Assembly: GCA_964544085.1 (NCBI GenBank)
Contig: CAZIZT010000027.1
Span: 1-64,000, forward strand
From: CAZIZT01 sp964544085
Lineage (GTDB): Bacteria > Campylobacterota_A > Desulfurellia > Desulfurellales > Hippeaceae
DNA length: 64,000 nt
Reading direction: 5' to 3'
The notes under the pieces are model-generated. The model saw nothing but the letters and a program-made list of their open reading frames with translations. It was not told the origin of the DNA and ran no database searches. A program made the translations under genes and the position numbers. Shown here piece after piece: positions 1-7,239 of this stretch; position 1 is the first letter of the stretch, and every line of letters begins with the position of its first letter.

Positions 1-1
1 C

Positions 2-2263
2 GTTAACGGTGATGATGCTGTGGAGGTAATATTCGGAGACACTGCCTATTACGGCTGGTACGGTGGACACGCAGCAGACACCACACTCCACAACGACAAC
101 TTCACCTTCGATCAGGCAGGTTACTACAAGATCAAGTTCAGACACCAGGAATGGACCGGTGCTGACAGCTATCAGCTTTACTGGAAAAAACCGGGTGACA
201 CAAGTTACACCATTGTGCCAGAGGAGTATCTGTATCATTGCGGTGGTTATATCAGTCATTATGAGATCATACATGGTTCTGATGCGCTCACCTGTCAACC
301 AGCGCAGGTAACGGTGAGAGCCTGTCTTGATGACAATTGCACCGCACTTTACACAGATAACGTTACAGTTACCATGACGCCTACAGGATGGATTGGTGGC
401 GATACCCACTCGTTTACTGGGGGAAGCGCTGTGCTTGAACTGTCTCATACAACCCCGGGTACGGTTGAGCTTGGCATAAGCAACTCTACGCCCGCTGCTG
501 ATTACTGTTGTAGGAATAGTGATGTTGACAATTTGTGCGTGAAGGATGCAGCTCACTGTGATATGACCTTTTACGATTCTGGTTTTATCTTTGATGTGCC
601 CGATCAGACGTCCTGCAAACCATCAGACAACGTTACAATAATCGCAGTAAGAAAAGATTTAACCACCCAAAGATGCATACCTGCTTTTGCAAACACGACC
701 AAAACGGTTGGTTTCTGGTTTGCCTATCAGGAACCTGCCTCAGGGACGAAGGTTTTGAGGATTAAAGGCAATACCGCTGGTAGTTCCTTTACACCAATTA
801 CAACCAGTGGCACTTCACCAACGCCTATTGAGCTTTACTTTGATGACAATGGTACGGCCACCTTCAGGGTGAAATATCCCGATGCTGGAAGGCTAAACCT
901 GTATGCGGAGTACGATAACGCTTCAAGCGGTCTTGTGATGAAGGGCGAGGATGCTTACGGTGCTTCTGGTAATGGGTTTGTAGTGAAACCGTGGGCTTTC
1001 TATATCGATATACCATCCAATCCAGCTGCAACAGACGCAAACGGTAAAGTTTTTACCAGAGCAGGCAGTGATTTTACCATGATTGTAAAGGCTGTTTGCT
1101 GGCAGCAGGGTGATAATGTAACTAACAATGCTGACCTTGCTGATAATCCGGTGACGCCTAACTATGTGGATAATATTTCCATTCAGCATACACTCGTTGC
1201 GCCGACCGGTGGTGATGCCGGTTTGCTTTCCGTTATTTCAGCATCTGTGACCTCTGGAGGAGGTGTGCAGATTGACAATGAGAGTTTCAGTGAGGTGGGC
1301 ATAATTTCCATAATTGCTAAAGACCTGAACTATCTCTCTGCAGGCTCTATAGAGGGTGTGGTTCCATATGTTGGCAGATTTGTACCGGATCACTTCCTGA
1401 TAACAAAAAGATCCAATGGAACGCTTAAAGAGCAATGTGCAACATTTAATTACACCGGCCAGACAACGACCTACCAACAGCCACCTTCGTTTGTAATAAC
1501 AGCTCAAAACGCTGACAATAAAACAACGTATAATTATACAGGTGCTTTCTTTAAACTGTCTGCTTCAGGTGTTGATATTGCATCACCTACAACCGACGAT
1601 AAACAGGTTGGTGCAGATGGTGTAAACAGGGTGAAACTGAGTATTGTGAGGGCGACCCCCGCTTTAAAGGATAATGGAAATGGTACGGCGACGTATCTGT
1701 TTGGCTACGATAATGTCACCTACATCAGGGACAACAACAGCAAGATAGCGCCCTATTCGCCTCAGTTCAGTTTCACTATAGACAATATCACGGATTCTGA
1801 CGGTGTTGGTGCTATTGAATTGCCTGACAATGTAACCGTCACGGGTTTGAGCATGATATACGGTAGATTAAAAATATTTGATAATTATGGGCCCGAGACA
1901 GAGAATCTAACGATAAAGCTGGCAGCCCAGCTCTGGGATGGTTCCTTCTGGAAAACAAACAGTGCTGATTCGTGTACAACCGTTGCCAAGAATGACTTTG
2001 TACTTAAGAATTTTACCGGGAATCTCTCAGCATCTGAAACCTACGTTATCGACAACTCCACGCAGGGGATAACAACTGGTCTTGGTAGTTTTATACTTGC
2101 AGCGCCAGGCGCAAACAATTACGGTACGGTGGATATTTGCATATCCCCTGGAGCCTACTTTTATGGCTATTTAAATGATGCAGGTTCCTGTGGCACAGCC
2201 ACTTTTGGTATCTATCGTGGCAGGGATAGAATAATTGAATGGCGTGAGATTCCAGCTCAATGA
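2..2263 (+). CDS. MshQ-like surface/pilus protein (PA14 remnant + DUF6701), 5' partial
   Basis: The frame is open to the left edge, so the gene begins upstream; a GTG at 20 is only an internal codon. The first ~75 visible residues look like the end of a PA14 carbohydrate-binding domain (GDDAVEV near the edge, then YYKIKFRHQEW). The rest follows the DUF6701 plan of MSHA-biogenesis MshQ-like proteins: HYEI..G.ALTC, VTVRAC, then VKPWAF and the hallmark GRFVPDHF. Such proteins sit in type IV (MSHA-type) pilus clusters and are expected outside the cell. About fifteen D-N-x-[ST] tetrapeptides occur, an unusual enrichment (see findings). The stop codon lies in a small hairpin, 5 bp from a convergent gene. 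The family call is firm; the role in a pilus is inferred from the family. Confidence 0.8.
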   Translation, partial: VNGDDAVEVIFGDTAYYGWYGGHAADTTLHNDNFTFDQAGYYKIKFRHQEWTGADSYQLYWKKPGDTSYTIVPEEYLYHCGGYISHYEIIHGSDALTCQPAQVTVRACLDDNCTALYTDNVTVTMTPTGWIGGDTHSFTGGSAVLELSHTTPGTVELGISNSTPAADYCCRNSDVDNLCVKDAAHCDMTFYDSGFIFDVPDQTSCKPSDNVTIIAVRKDLTTQRCIPAFANTTKTVGFWFAYQEPASGTKVLRIKGNTAGSSFTPITTSGTSPTPIELYFDDNGTATFRVKYPDAGRLNLYAEYDNASSGLVMKGEDAYGASGNGFVVKPWAFYIDIPSNPAATDANGKVFTRAGSDFTMIVKAVCWQQGDNVTNNADLADNPVTPNYVDNISIQHTLVAPTGGDAGLLSVISASVTSGGGVQIDNESFSEVGIISIIAKDLNYLSAGSIEGVVPYVGRFVPDHFLITKRSNGTLKEQCATFNYTGQTTTYQQPPSFVITAQNADNKTTYNYTGAFFKLSASGVDIASPTTDDKQVGADGVNRVKLSIVRATPALKDNGNGTATYLFGYDNVTYIRDNNSKIAPYSPQFSFTIDNITDSDGVGAIELPDNVTVTGLSMIYGRLKIFDNYGPETENLTIKLAAQLWDGSFWKTNSADSCTTVAKNDFVLKNFTGNLSASETYVIDNSTQGITTGLGSFILAAPGANNYGTVDICISPGAYFYGYLNDAGSCGTATFGIYRGRDRIIEWREIPAQ

Positions 2264-2267
2264 GCTG
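2253..2267. other. Small perfect hairpin over the stop codon of the MshQ-like gene
   Basis: CAGCTC-aat-GAGCTG forms a 6-bp stem with a 3-nt loop across the TGA at 2261-2263, between two convergent genes. There is no T-tract on either strand, so terminator function is only a possibility. Confidence 0.3.
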
Positions 2268-2268
2268 T

Positions 2269-3528
2269 TCAAGGGAGAATGAGTTTTCCGTATTTCACAA
2301 GTATCCTGTCGTAATCTACAAGCCTGTATTTGAAGTTGTCGAATGTTTTGGGGTCGCTCTTCAGCAGGTATTGTTTGTTTAAAAGCCAGTACATGTAACG
2401 GTAGTAGATATTGGTTTTGAGTCTTCTTGCAAGATTGTTGAATTTCTTTCTGTTTTTTGTTTTGAAATAGATCTGTGCTGTGTAGAAAAGGATTTGTCTG
2501 GTCTGCTTGAGAGAATTGAAGATATTTAGGGCGTAGGTGTATCTGCCTAAAAACTGATAGTTTCTTGCGGTATAGATACTATCAAGCTGTGGTGGTAACC
2601 AACCTTTCATGGATTCAAGCGCCATTTTTTCAAAGAAATAATCCTGAATTTTGTAGATTAGGGTTTTTCTTCTCTTCTGTGGCGTATTTTGAAGGATTTT
2701 TATAATGTTATTTCTCACATAGACGAGATACGGATAGGAAACCTTTGAGTTAAGACCCAGGTTGTGACTTTTTAGCAGGTAGAGAAACTCGTTAATACCC
2801 ATGCCAACGAATAGGTTCAGATTTTCTGAAGGAAAAACAATATGTTGCCCAAAAGCCATTCTTATAGGTTTGTAGGTTTCTTTCCTGAAAAGTCCAAGGT
2901 AAAATTTTGTTCTGGCCGAGATATGCTTTGGAAGCTTTAGGGCTCCTTTTTCGCCTTTTAGGTAAGCTTGAATATCGTCGAAACTAACGATCCTTCCCTC
3001 TTTGTTGCGTATTCTATTGTCGAACATAGGATCCAGGATGCTCCAGTGGTTGTTGTTAAACGCTTCAAAGAAGGTGTGATGTGTTACGTCTCTCAGAGCA
3101 AAGTATTTAAAATCGGTTTTCAATATTAAGGTTGCAAGCGATGCCTGCTCTGAGCAGAGAAGATTGCCCGATGAAAGCATTAAAGAGCCGTTCTTCCACC
3201 ACGGACCACCACTCCCAAGCCCTTTGTATCGTGTGTATCTTCCAGGCGTTGAGTAGAAATTTATAAATTTGACAGTTTTTATGATTTTGGTTTTCGCAGA
3301 GTCTTTGTCGTTTATGATTGAGAATCTCACAAGGGTCGGAAATACGAAGTCGTAAACCCTGAAAGCGTTGTTTATCTTGGTAAAAAGCAAGGTGTTGAGT
3401 TTGAAGGAACCATAGCTTAAGCCTTCAGCAGCAGCACTTGAGCTCAAAAACACAAAGACCGCTATCACAGTAAAAAGCACTTTTACCGTCCGTGTTGCTA
3501 TGGAAAAATTGCAGCTTCTGTAGCTCAT
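2269..3528 (-). CDS. Exported transglutaminase-like domain protein
   Basis: 419 aa. A hydrophobic segment at residues 15-33 ending in AAA looks like a signal peptide or anchor. A papain-like transglutaminase core is suggested by Cys125 in GNLLCSEQAS, His151 in VTHHTFFEAF and Asp166 in HWSILDPMFD, the usual Cys-His-Asp order and spacing. The C-terminal ~200 residues are helical, positively charged and not recognised. The gene lies 38 bp downstream of the Y-family polymerase but has its own promoter-like sequence ending 8 nt before the ATG, with no Shine-Dalgarno. Substrate unknown; protease or amidase activity is as likely as crosslinking. Confidence 0.6.
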   Translation of the reverse strand: MSYRSCNFSIATRTVKVLFTVIAVFVFLSSSAAAEGLSYGSFKLNTLLFTKINNAFRVYDFVFPTLVRFSIINDKDSAKTKIIKTVKFINFYSTPGRYTRYKGLGSGGPWWKNGSLMLSSGNLLCSEQASLATLILKTDFKYFALRDVTHHTFFEAFNNNHWSILDPMFDNRIRNKEGRIVSFDDIQAYLKGEKGALKLPKHISARTKFYLGLFRKETYKPIRMAFGQHIVFPSENLNLFVGMGINEFLYLLKSHNLGLNSKVSYPYLVYVRNNIIKILQNTPQKRRKTLIYKIQDYFFEKMALESMKGWLPPQLDSIYTARNYQFLGRYTYALNIFNSLKQTRQILFYTAQIYFKTKNRKKFNNLARRLKTNIYYRYMYWLLNKQYLLKSDPKTFDNFKYRLVDYDRILVKYGKLILP

Positions 3529-3536
3529 CTACTTGA

Positions 3537-3565
3537 AGTATAGCCTTGTCTGCTTTTTTTGTCGA
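3537..3565 (-). promoter_or_regulatory. Promoter of the transglutaminase-like gene (leaderless type)
   Basis: On the minus strand TCGACA (3565-3560), 17-bp spacer, TATACT (3542-3537). The ATG at 3528 follows the -10 box after 8 nt, so transcription would begin at or next to the start codon. No ribosome-binding site is visible. Confidence 0.5.
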
Positions 3566-3566
3566 G

Positions 3567-4820
3567 TTAAATCTCTATTTTTAGCGTTGGGAAACGGGGT
3601 TTATGTGTTTTTCTGGTATGGGTTATGGAAAAGGCACGCGCGGCAAGGTGAACAGCGCTACTGTTAAAACGGTTGTTTATTTCATCCACAGCCCTGTATA
3701 AACGCCTGATACGGGCTATCTTCGATCTATTTTTGAACAAATCATACGTTGTTGTATGTTGAAGGTCGGTCAGTATCACGCCCGTTTGCCTGTATCGCCT
3801 GCGTTTATCATAAATGATAGTAAAGCCTTTTTTTAGAGCTTTCGTAAGAAGCAGTGGTGCGTTTGCAGCCGTGTCAAGCTGCACCTTGACGGCACTGGTT
3901 TCGAAATCCTCCGTTTTTAAAAATAGAATAAGGGTTTTGGCAAACAGTTTATGCTTTCTTGCAATGAAACAGGCGTCTTCGAGGTTCTTTACAAGCTCTC
4001 CCATGAGTTGTCTTTCATCGGCTGTAGCGTTGTGAAAACTTTTTGCTTTGCTTATGGATTTTCTTCTATTTGTGCCCGTACACTTAACTGGCATCACAGA
4101 TTCACCGCGCAGTTCGTGCCATATTCTAATGTAGGGGGCGGATAGGTAGCGGCGTAGATATCCTTCCTGGCTTTTTGCAAATTCAAGCGCCGTATTTATG
4201 CCGATCTTTCTCAGCAGTGCTGCTGTATTGTTTCCTATGCCCCACACGTCTGCTATGTCGATGCTGGCAATGTATCTATGTATCTCCCTTGCTTTTATTG
4301 CAGTTATGCCATGTGGTTTGTTGAGTTTTGATGCGATCTTTGCTAAGACCTTTGTCGGTGCTACACCAATAGATACACTTATGCCAAGCCGTTTCTCTAT
4401 GTTTTCCTGTATTAGTAGGGCTATTCTGTCGTAGTTTGAGTGATAGAGTCTTCTTAAGCCTGTTATATCCATAAAAGCTTCGTCTATGGAATACTCTTCA
4501 ACGGTGGGTGAAAACTCCCTCAAAATAGCAAACATCTTTACGGAGAAAAGCGAATATTTCTCATAGTCGGACTCAAGCAGTATCAGTTCCTTACATACCC
4601 TTTTTGCCTGAGCTACAGTCATGCCCCTTTTCACACCTCTTTTTTTGGCTTCGTAGCTCACAGCGGTTACTATACCCCTATCTTTGCCGACTGCCACACA
4701 TTTTCCTTTGAGTTCAGGATTTGTTACCCTTTCGCACTCAACGAAAAACGCATCCGCATCTACGTGGGCTATAGCTCTGGGCCAGCTCGAGACAGAAAAT
4801 GGAACCCCGTTGCTTTTCAT
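3567..4820 (-). CDS. Y-family translesion DNA polymerase (DinB/UmuC type)
   Basis: 417 aa. Catalytic carboxylates are visible: HVDADAFF (Asp21) and YSIDEAFMDI (Asp113-Glu114), followed by SIGVAPTKVLAKIASK and the helix-hairpin-helix stretch IADVWGIG. The length and the C-terminal stretch (LYRAVDEINNRFN) are closer to UmuC than to the ~350-aa DinB. The ATG overlaps the stop of the upstream lexA-like gene in ATGA, so the two are translationally coupled and SOS-controlled together, as with umuDC. Expected role: error-prone bypass of DNA lesions. Whether it is Pol IV-like or Pol V-like cannot be decided here. Confidence 0.93.
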   Translation of the reverse strand: MKSNGVPFSVSSWPRAIAHVDADAFFVECERVTNPELKGKCVAVGKDRGIVTAVSYEAKKRGVKRGMTVAQAKRVCKELILLESDYEKYSLFSVKMFAILREFSPTVEEYSIDEAFMDITGLRRLYHSNYDRIALLIQENIEKRLGISVSIGVAPTKVLAKIASKLNKPHGITAIKAREIHRYIASIDIADVWGIGNNTAALLRKIGINTALEFAKSQEGYLRRYLSAPYIRIWHELRGESVMPVKCTGTNRRKSISKAKSFHNATADERQLMGELVKNLEDACFIARKHKLFAKTLILFLKTEDFETSAVKVQLDTAANAPLLLTKALKKGFTIIYDKRRRYRQTGVILTDLQHTTTYDLFKNRSKIARIRRLYRAVDEINNRFNSSAVHLAARAFSITHTRKTHKPRFPTLKIEI

Positions 4821-5422
4821 CTATACTTCCTCACCACTCCTATTACAACGCCGGCTATTATTAGTTCTTCCTCTGGTTTTATTGGACTGTATTTTGGATT
4901 GGCAGGTGTGAGTACATATTTGCCTGACCTGTCCCTTTCGAGGTACTTCATAGTCCACTCTCCATCCACCTGAGCGATCACTATGTCGTGTAACATAGGT
5001 TTCTTGGATTTATCCACGAGCACGTAATCGCCGGGTAAAATTCCAGCGTTAATCATGGAATCTCCTGAGACCTCGAGCATAAAGGTAGATTCTGGATTGT
5101 CTATGAGAAATCTTTCCAGAGAAACTGTGTCTCGTAGCTCTTCCTCTGCGGGGGAAGGGAAGCCAGCTTCTACGCTACCAAGTATCCTTATGCCCGTTGG
5201 GTTTCTTGTTAATTTTATATGTCCTGTTTCGTCCTTTTCCAGAAGACCAGCTTCTATTAATTTTCTTACGCTTTTGTAAACGGCATTTTTCGATTTTACA
5301 CCGAACAGCAGAGCCATTTCAGCATAAGAAGGCATGCGCATATGTTGTTCGTAGAAGTTTTTTATGAGTTTTATTCTCTGTCTGATAACTCCAGTTTCGG
5401 TTCCTTTTCTGTCTGCATCCAT
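4817..5422 (-). CDS. lexA: LexA/UmuD-like SOS repressor with autoproteolytic S24 domain
   Basis: 201 aa. N-terminal winged helix (about 10-70; PSYAEMALLFGVKSKNAV is the helix-turn-helix) and C-terminal S24 peptidase domain. The self-cleavage site Ala86-Gly87 lies in VEAGFPSP; catalytic Ser122 is in SGDSM and Lys159 in EWTMKY, with the spacing of LexA. It should repress its own operon with the downstream polymerase, and RecA filaments should trigger cleavage. An operator is present in its own promoter. The ATG has no Shine-Dalgarno and lies 9 nt after the -10 box. Because it is fused to a polymerase operon it could be a dedicated UmuD-type regulator rather than the global LexA; another lexA elsewhere cannot be excluded. 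Confidence 0.88.
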   Translation of the reverse strand: MDADRKGTETGVIRQRIKLIKNFYEQHMRMPSYAEMALLFGVKSKNAVYKSVRKLIEAGLLEKDETGHIKLTRNPTGIRILGSVEAGFPSPAEEELRDTVSLERFLIDNPESTFMLEVSGDSMINAGILPGDYVLVDKSKKPMLHDIVIAQVDGEWTMKYLERDRSGKYVLTPANPKYSPIKPEEELIIAGVVIGVVRKYR

Positions 5423-5431
5423 ACCGACTAT

Positions 5432-5460
5432 ATTATAGTGAACGTTTGTTCACCTGTAAA
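5432..5460 (-). promoter_or_regulatory. lexA promoter with LexA operator filling the -35/-10 spacer
   Basis: Minus strand: -35 TTTACA (5460-5455), 17-bp spacer, -10 TATAAT (5437-5432). The spacer holds a perfect inverted repeat, GTGAAC-4 nt-GTTCAC (5438-5453), containing GAAC-N4-GTTC, the core of the Bacillus-type LexA box. Repressor bound there would cover both promoter hexamers. Confidence 0.85.
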
Positions 5461-5560
5461 GTGAAAAAATGCCACGCTAATCCGATAGGACTACCCCTTA
5501 TGCAAAGAGCTTATCAACGTCAGAATTTTTTCTGTCATCCGGTAATTAGGCTTGTTCTCG

Positions 5561-5588
5561 TTGCAGAAGCGCTAAAATAGGCTATAAT
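5561..5588 (+). promoter_or_regulatory. dedA promoter (leaderless type)
   Basis: TTGCAG (5561-5566), 16-bp spacer, TATAAT (5583-5588). The dedA ATG begins at 5598, 9 nt after the -10 box, with no Shine-Dalgarno between them. It diverges from the lexA promoter about 100 bp away. Confidence 0.6.
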
Positions 5589-5597
5589 TCTTCTGTC

Positions 5598-6206
5598 ATG
5601 GAAGCATTTGCCAGAGAATTTTTGCTCTCCTTAAAGAGCCATCAAACATATGTCTGTTTTTTTGTTTTTCTTGTATCTTTTAGTGAATCGTTTGCCTTTG
5701 TGGGGCTTGTAGTGCCAGGCGCAGTTTTTGCGCTAAGCGCAGGTTTTCTTGCATATAAAGGCTATTTCGAGTTAACTCCACTAATTGTTGCAGGCTCTGC
5801 CGGGGCTATTCTTGCCGACATAGCCAGCTACTATCTTGGCAAGTACTATGCTGATGCCCTCAAAAGCTCACATATCTATAAACGTTACCGGGATAGATTT
5901 GCATTTGGTGAGGCTTTCTTTCAAAAGCACGGCGGAAAGAGTGTGTTTATAGGCAGGTTTGTCGGTGCCCTGAGGCCCGTGATACCGTTTCTGGCGGGTA
6001 TGCTCGGTATGAAAAGCGCAGCTTTCTATTTTTGGGCAATAACAAGCGGGATACTGTGGGGTATTTGTTATATTGGAGCAGGCTACATATTTGCAGGCAG
6101 TCTGGGCCTGTTTGAAGAGTGGCTTGGCAGAATAAACTACGCCGCGGGTGCTTTACTGCTGCTGATTGCTGCGGTGTACTTTTTCAGAAAGAGGTACAGG
6201 GAGTGA
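5598..6206 (+). CDS. DedA-family inner-membrane protein
   Basis: 202 aa, with hydrophobic segments near the N-terminus, at ~45-70, ~135-165 and ~175-195. Family signatures are visible: an acidic residue in the N-terminal membrane segment (FSESFAFVG), then FQKHGGKSVFIGRFVGALRPVIPFLAG, shown here by its F..G.R..P....LAG pattern. DedA proteins are implicated in lipid scrambling/undecaprenyl-phosphate recycling and proton-dependent envelope homeostasis. First gene of a three-gene set; the next gene starts inside its stop codon. The specific substrate is unknown. Confidence 0.88.
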   Translation: MEAFAREFLLSLKSHQTYVCFFVFLVSFSESFAFVGLVVPGAVFALSAGFLAYKGYFELTPLIVAGSAGAILADIASYYLGKYYADALKSSHIYKRYRDRFAFGEAFFQKHGGKSVFIGRFVGALRPVIPFLAGMLGMKSAAFYFWAITSGILWGICYIGAGYIFAGSLGLFEEWLGRINYAAGALLLLIAAVYFFRKRYRE

Positions 6207-7003
6207 TTGAGCAGGCCTTAGCTCTGTGTATAGGTTTTGTATCGAGTATTGCCGGTGCTTATCTTGGTATCGGTGGTGGCATTATCATCGTGCCAGCGCT
6301 TGTTATGCTGCTTGGTATTCAGATGCATAGCGCTGTTGCTGTCAGTCTTGCAACGATTGTCTCCACAAGCACACTTGTGACGATGAGGAATCTGAAAAAG
6401 GGGATAATCAACTTCGATATGGGCATCAAGCTTGAGCTTACAACGGCGCTATTTGCTATCCTTGCCGGTTTTTTTGCAATACATGTTAATCAGGCTCTAC
6501 TTAAGGCGATTTTTGGTGCTTTTCTGCTTCTGTTTGCCATCTTCATGTATCTCAAACCGGAACCAAAAGCGGTTGAGTCGGATTCTGGTGCTTTTTCCTA
6601 TTACGATGAATTCCTTGCGAAGAGGGTAAGCTATGATGTGAAGCACCCAACAGCTGCCGTAATTATCTCCTCGTTTGCTGGTTTTCTTTCGGGTATGCTT
6701 GGTATTGGCGGTGGTATTGTAAAGGTTCCCATCCTCAATGGCATATGCGGCATTCCGATGAAGGTTGCAAGCGCCACAAGCTCCATGATGGTTGGTATTA
6801 CTGCAGCTTCTGCTTCTCTTATCTATTTGAAGTACGGGTATCAAAAGCCAACACTGGTTTTATTCACCTCCATCGGCGCCATTGCCGGTTCCGGAGTTGG
6901 CCTTTTCTTTTCCAAAAAAACCCGGAATGAAACTGTAAAGCTGGTTTTTGTTCTGATGCTTGTTGCTGTTGGTGTTGAGATGATTATAAAGGCTGTAAAA
7001 TGA
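6203..7003 (+). CDS. TauE/SafE-family membrane transporter
   Basis: 266 aa from GTG 6203, which overlaps the dedA stop as GTGA and follows an AGG-rich ribosome site; a longer frame from 6119 runs inside dedA and is unlikely. Two repeats of the family motif occur: GAYLGIGGGIIIVPAL near the N-terminus and GMLGIGGGIVKVPIL in the second half. About eight membrane segments. The family exports or imports sulfite, sulfonates or other small organosulfur anions; the substrate here cannot be read from sequence. Confidence 0.85.
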   Translation: MIEQALALCIGFVSSIAGAYLGIGGGIIIVPALVMLLGIQMHSAVAVSLATIVSTSTLVTMRNLKKGIINFDMGIKLELTTALFAILAGFFAIHVNQALLKAIFGAFLLLFAIFMYLKPEPKAVESDSGAFSYYDEFLAKRVSYDVKHPTAAVIISSFAGFLSGMLGIGGGIVKVPILNGICGIPMKVASATSSMMVGITAASASLIYLKYGYQKPTLVLFTSIGAIAGSGVGLFFSKKTRNETVKLVFVLMLVAVGVEMIIKAVK

Positions 7004-7239
7004 GAGTTCTGATTTATGTGCTCGCTTTCGGATTTTACTCTTCTTTGGGCATTATGGCTGCCGGCATCTTTCTGCATCTTCCATCTTTAACGCATGCAGG
7101 GTTGATTGTTCTGTTCTCCACGCCTATTGCCTTTGTGTTTGTGCTGTGCGTGATTGAGTTTATGGCGGGTAGGGTGCAAAAGGCATTGGTTGCCTTTCTT
7201 TTGTTTTTGATTTTGCTTGTGAATCTTATTTTTCAATAA
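7000..7239 (+). CDS. Small membrane protein, DUF1634-like
   Basis: 79 aa, three predicted membrane helices (about 5-25, 31-53, 58-78). It starts in an ATGA overlap with the TauE-like gene. The pattern of a glycine-rich first helix, then GLIVLFSTPIAFVF and a third hydrophobic helix resembles DUF1634, whose members often accompany TauE/SafE transporters, so it may be a small partner subunit. Shorter than the usual ~110-120 aa. Its last 14 bp overlap the convergent glucosidase gene. Confidence 0.6.
   Translation: MRVLIYVLAFGFYSSLGIMAAGIFLHLPSLTHAGLIVLFSTPIAFVFVLCVIEFMAGRVQKALVAFLLFLILLVNLIFQ

Noticed and set aside
5521..5534. CAGAA-tttt-TTCTG palindrome upstream of dedA
   Set aside because: Only 5 bp, AT-rich, no T-run placed to end a transcript and no match to the LexA site.
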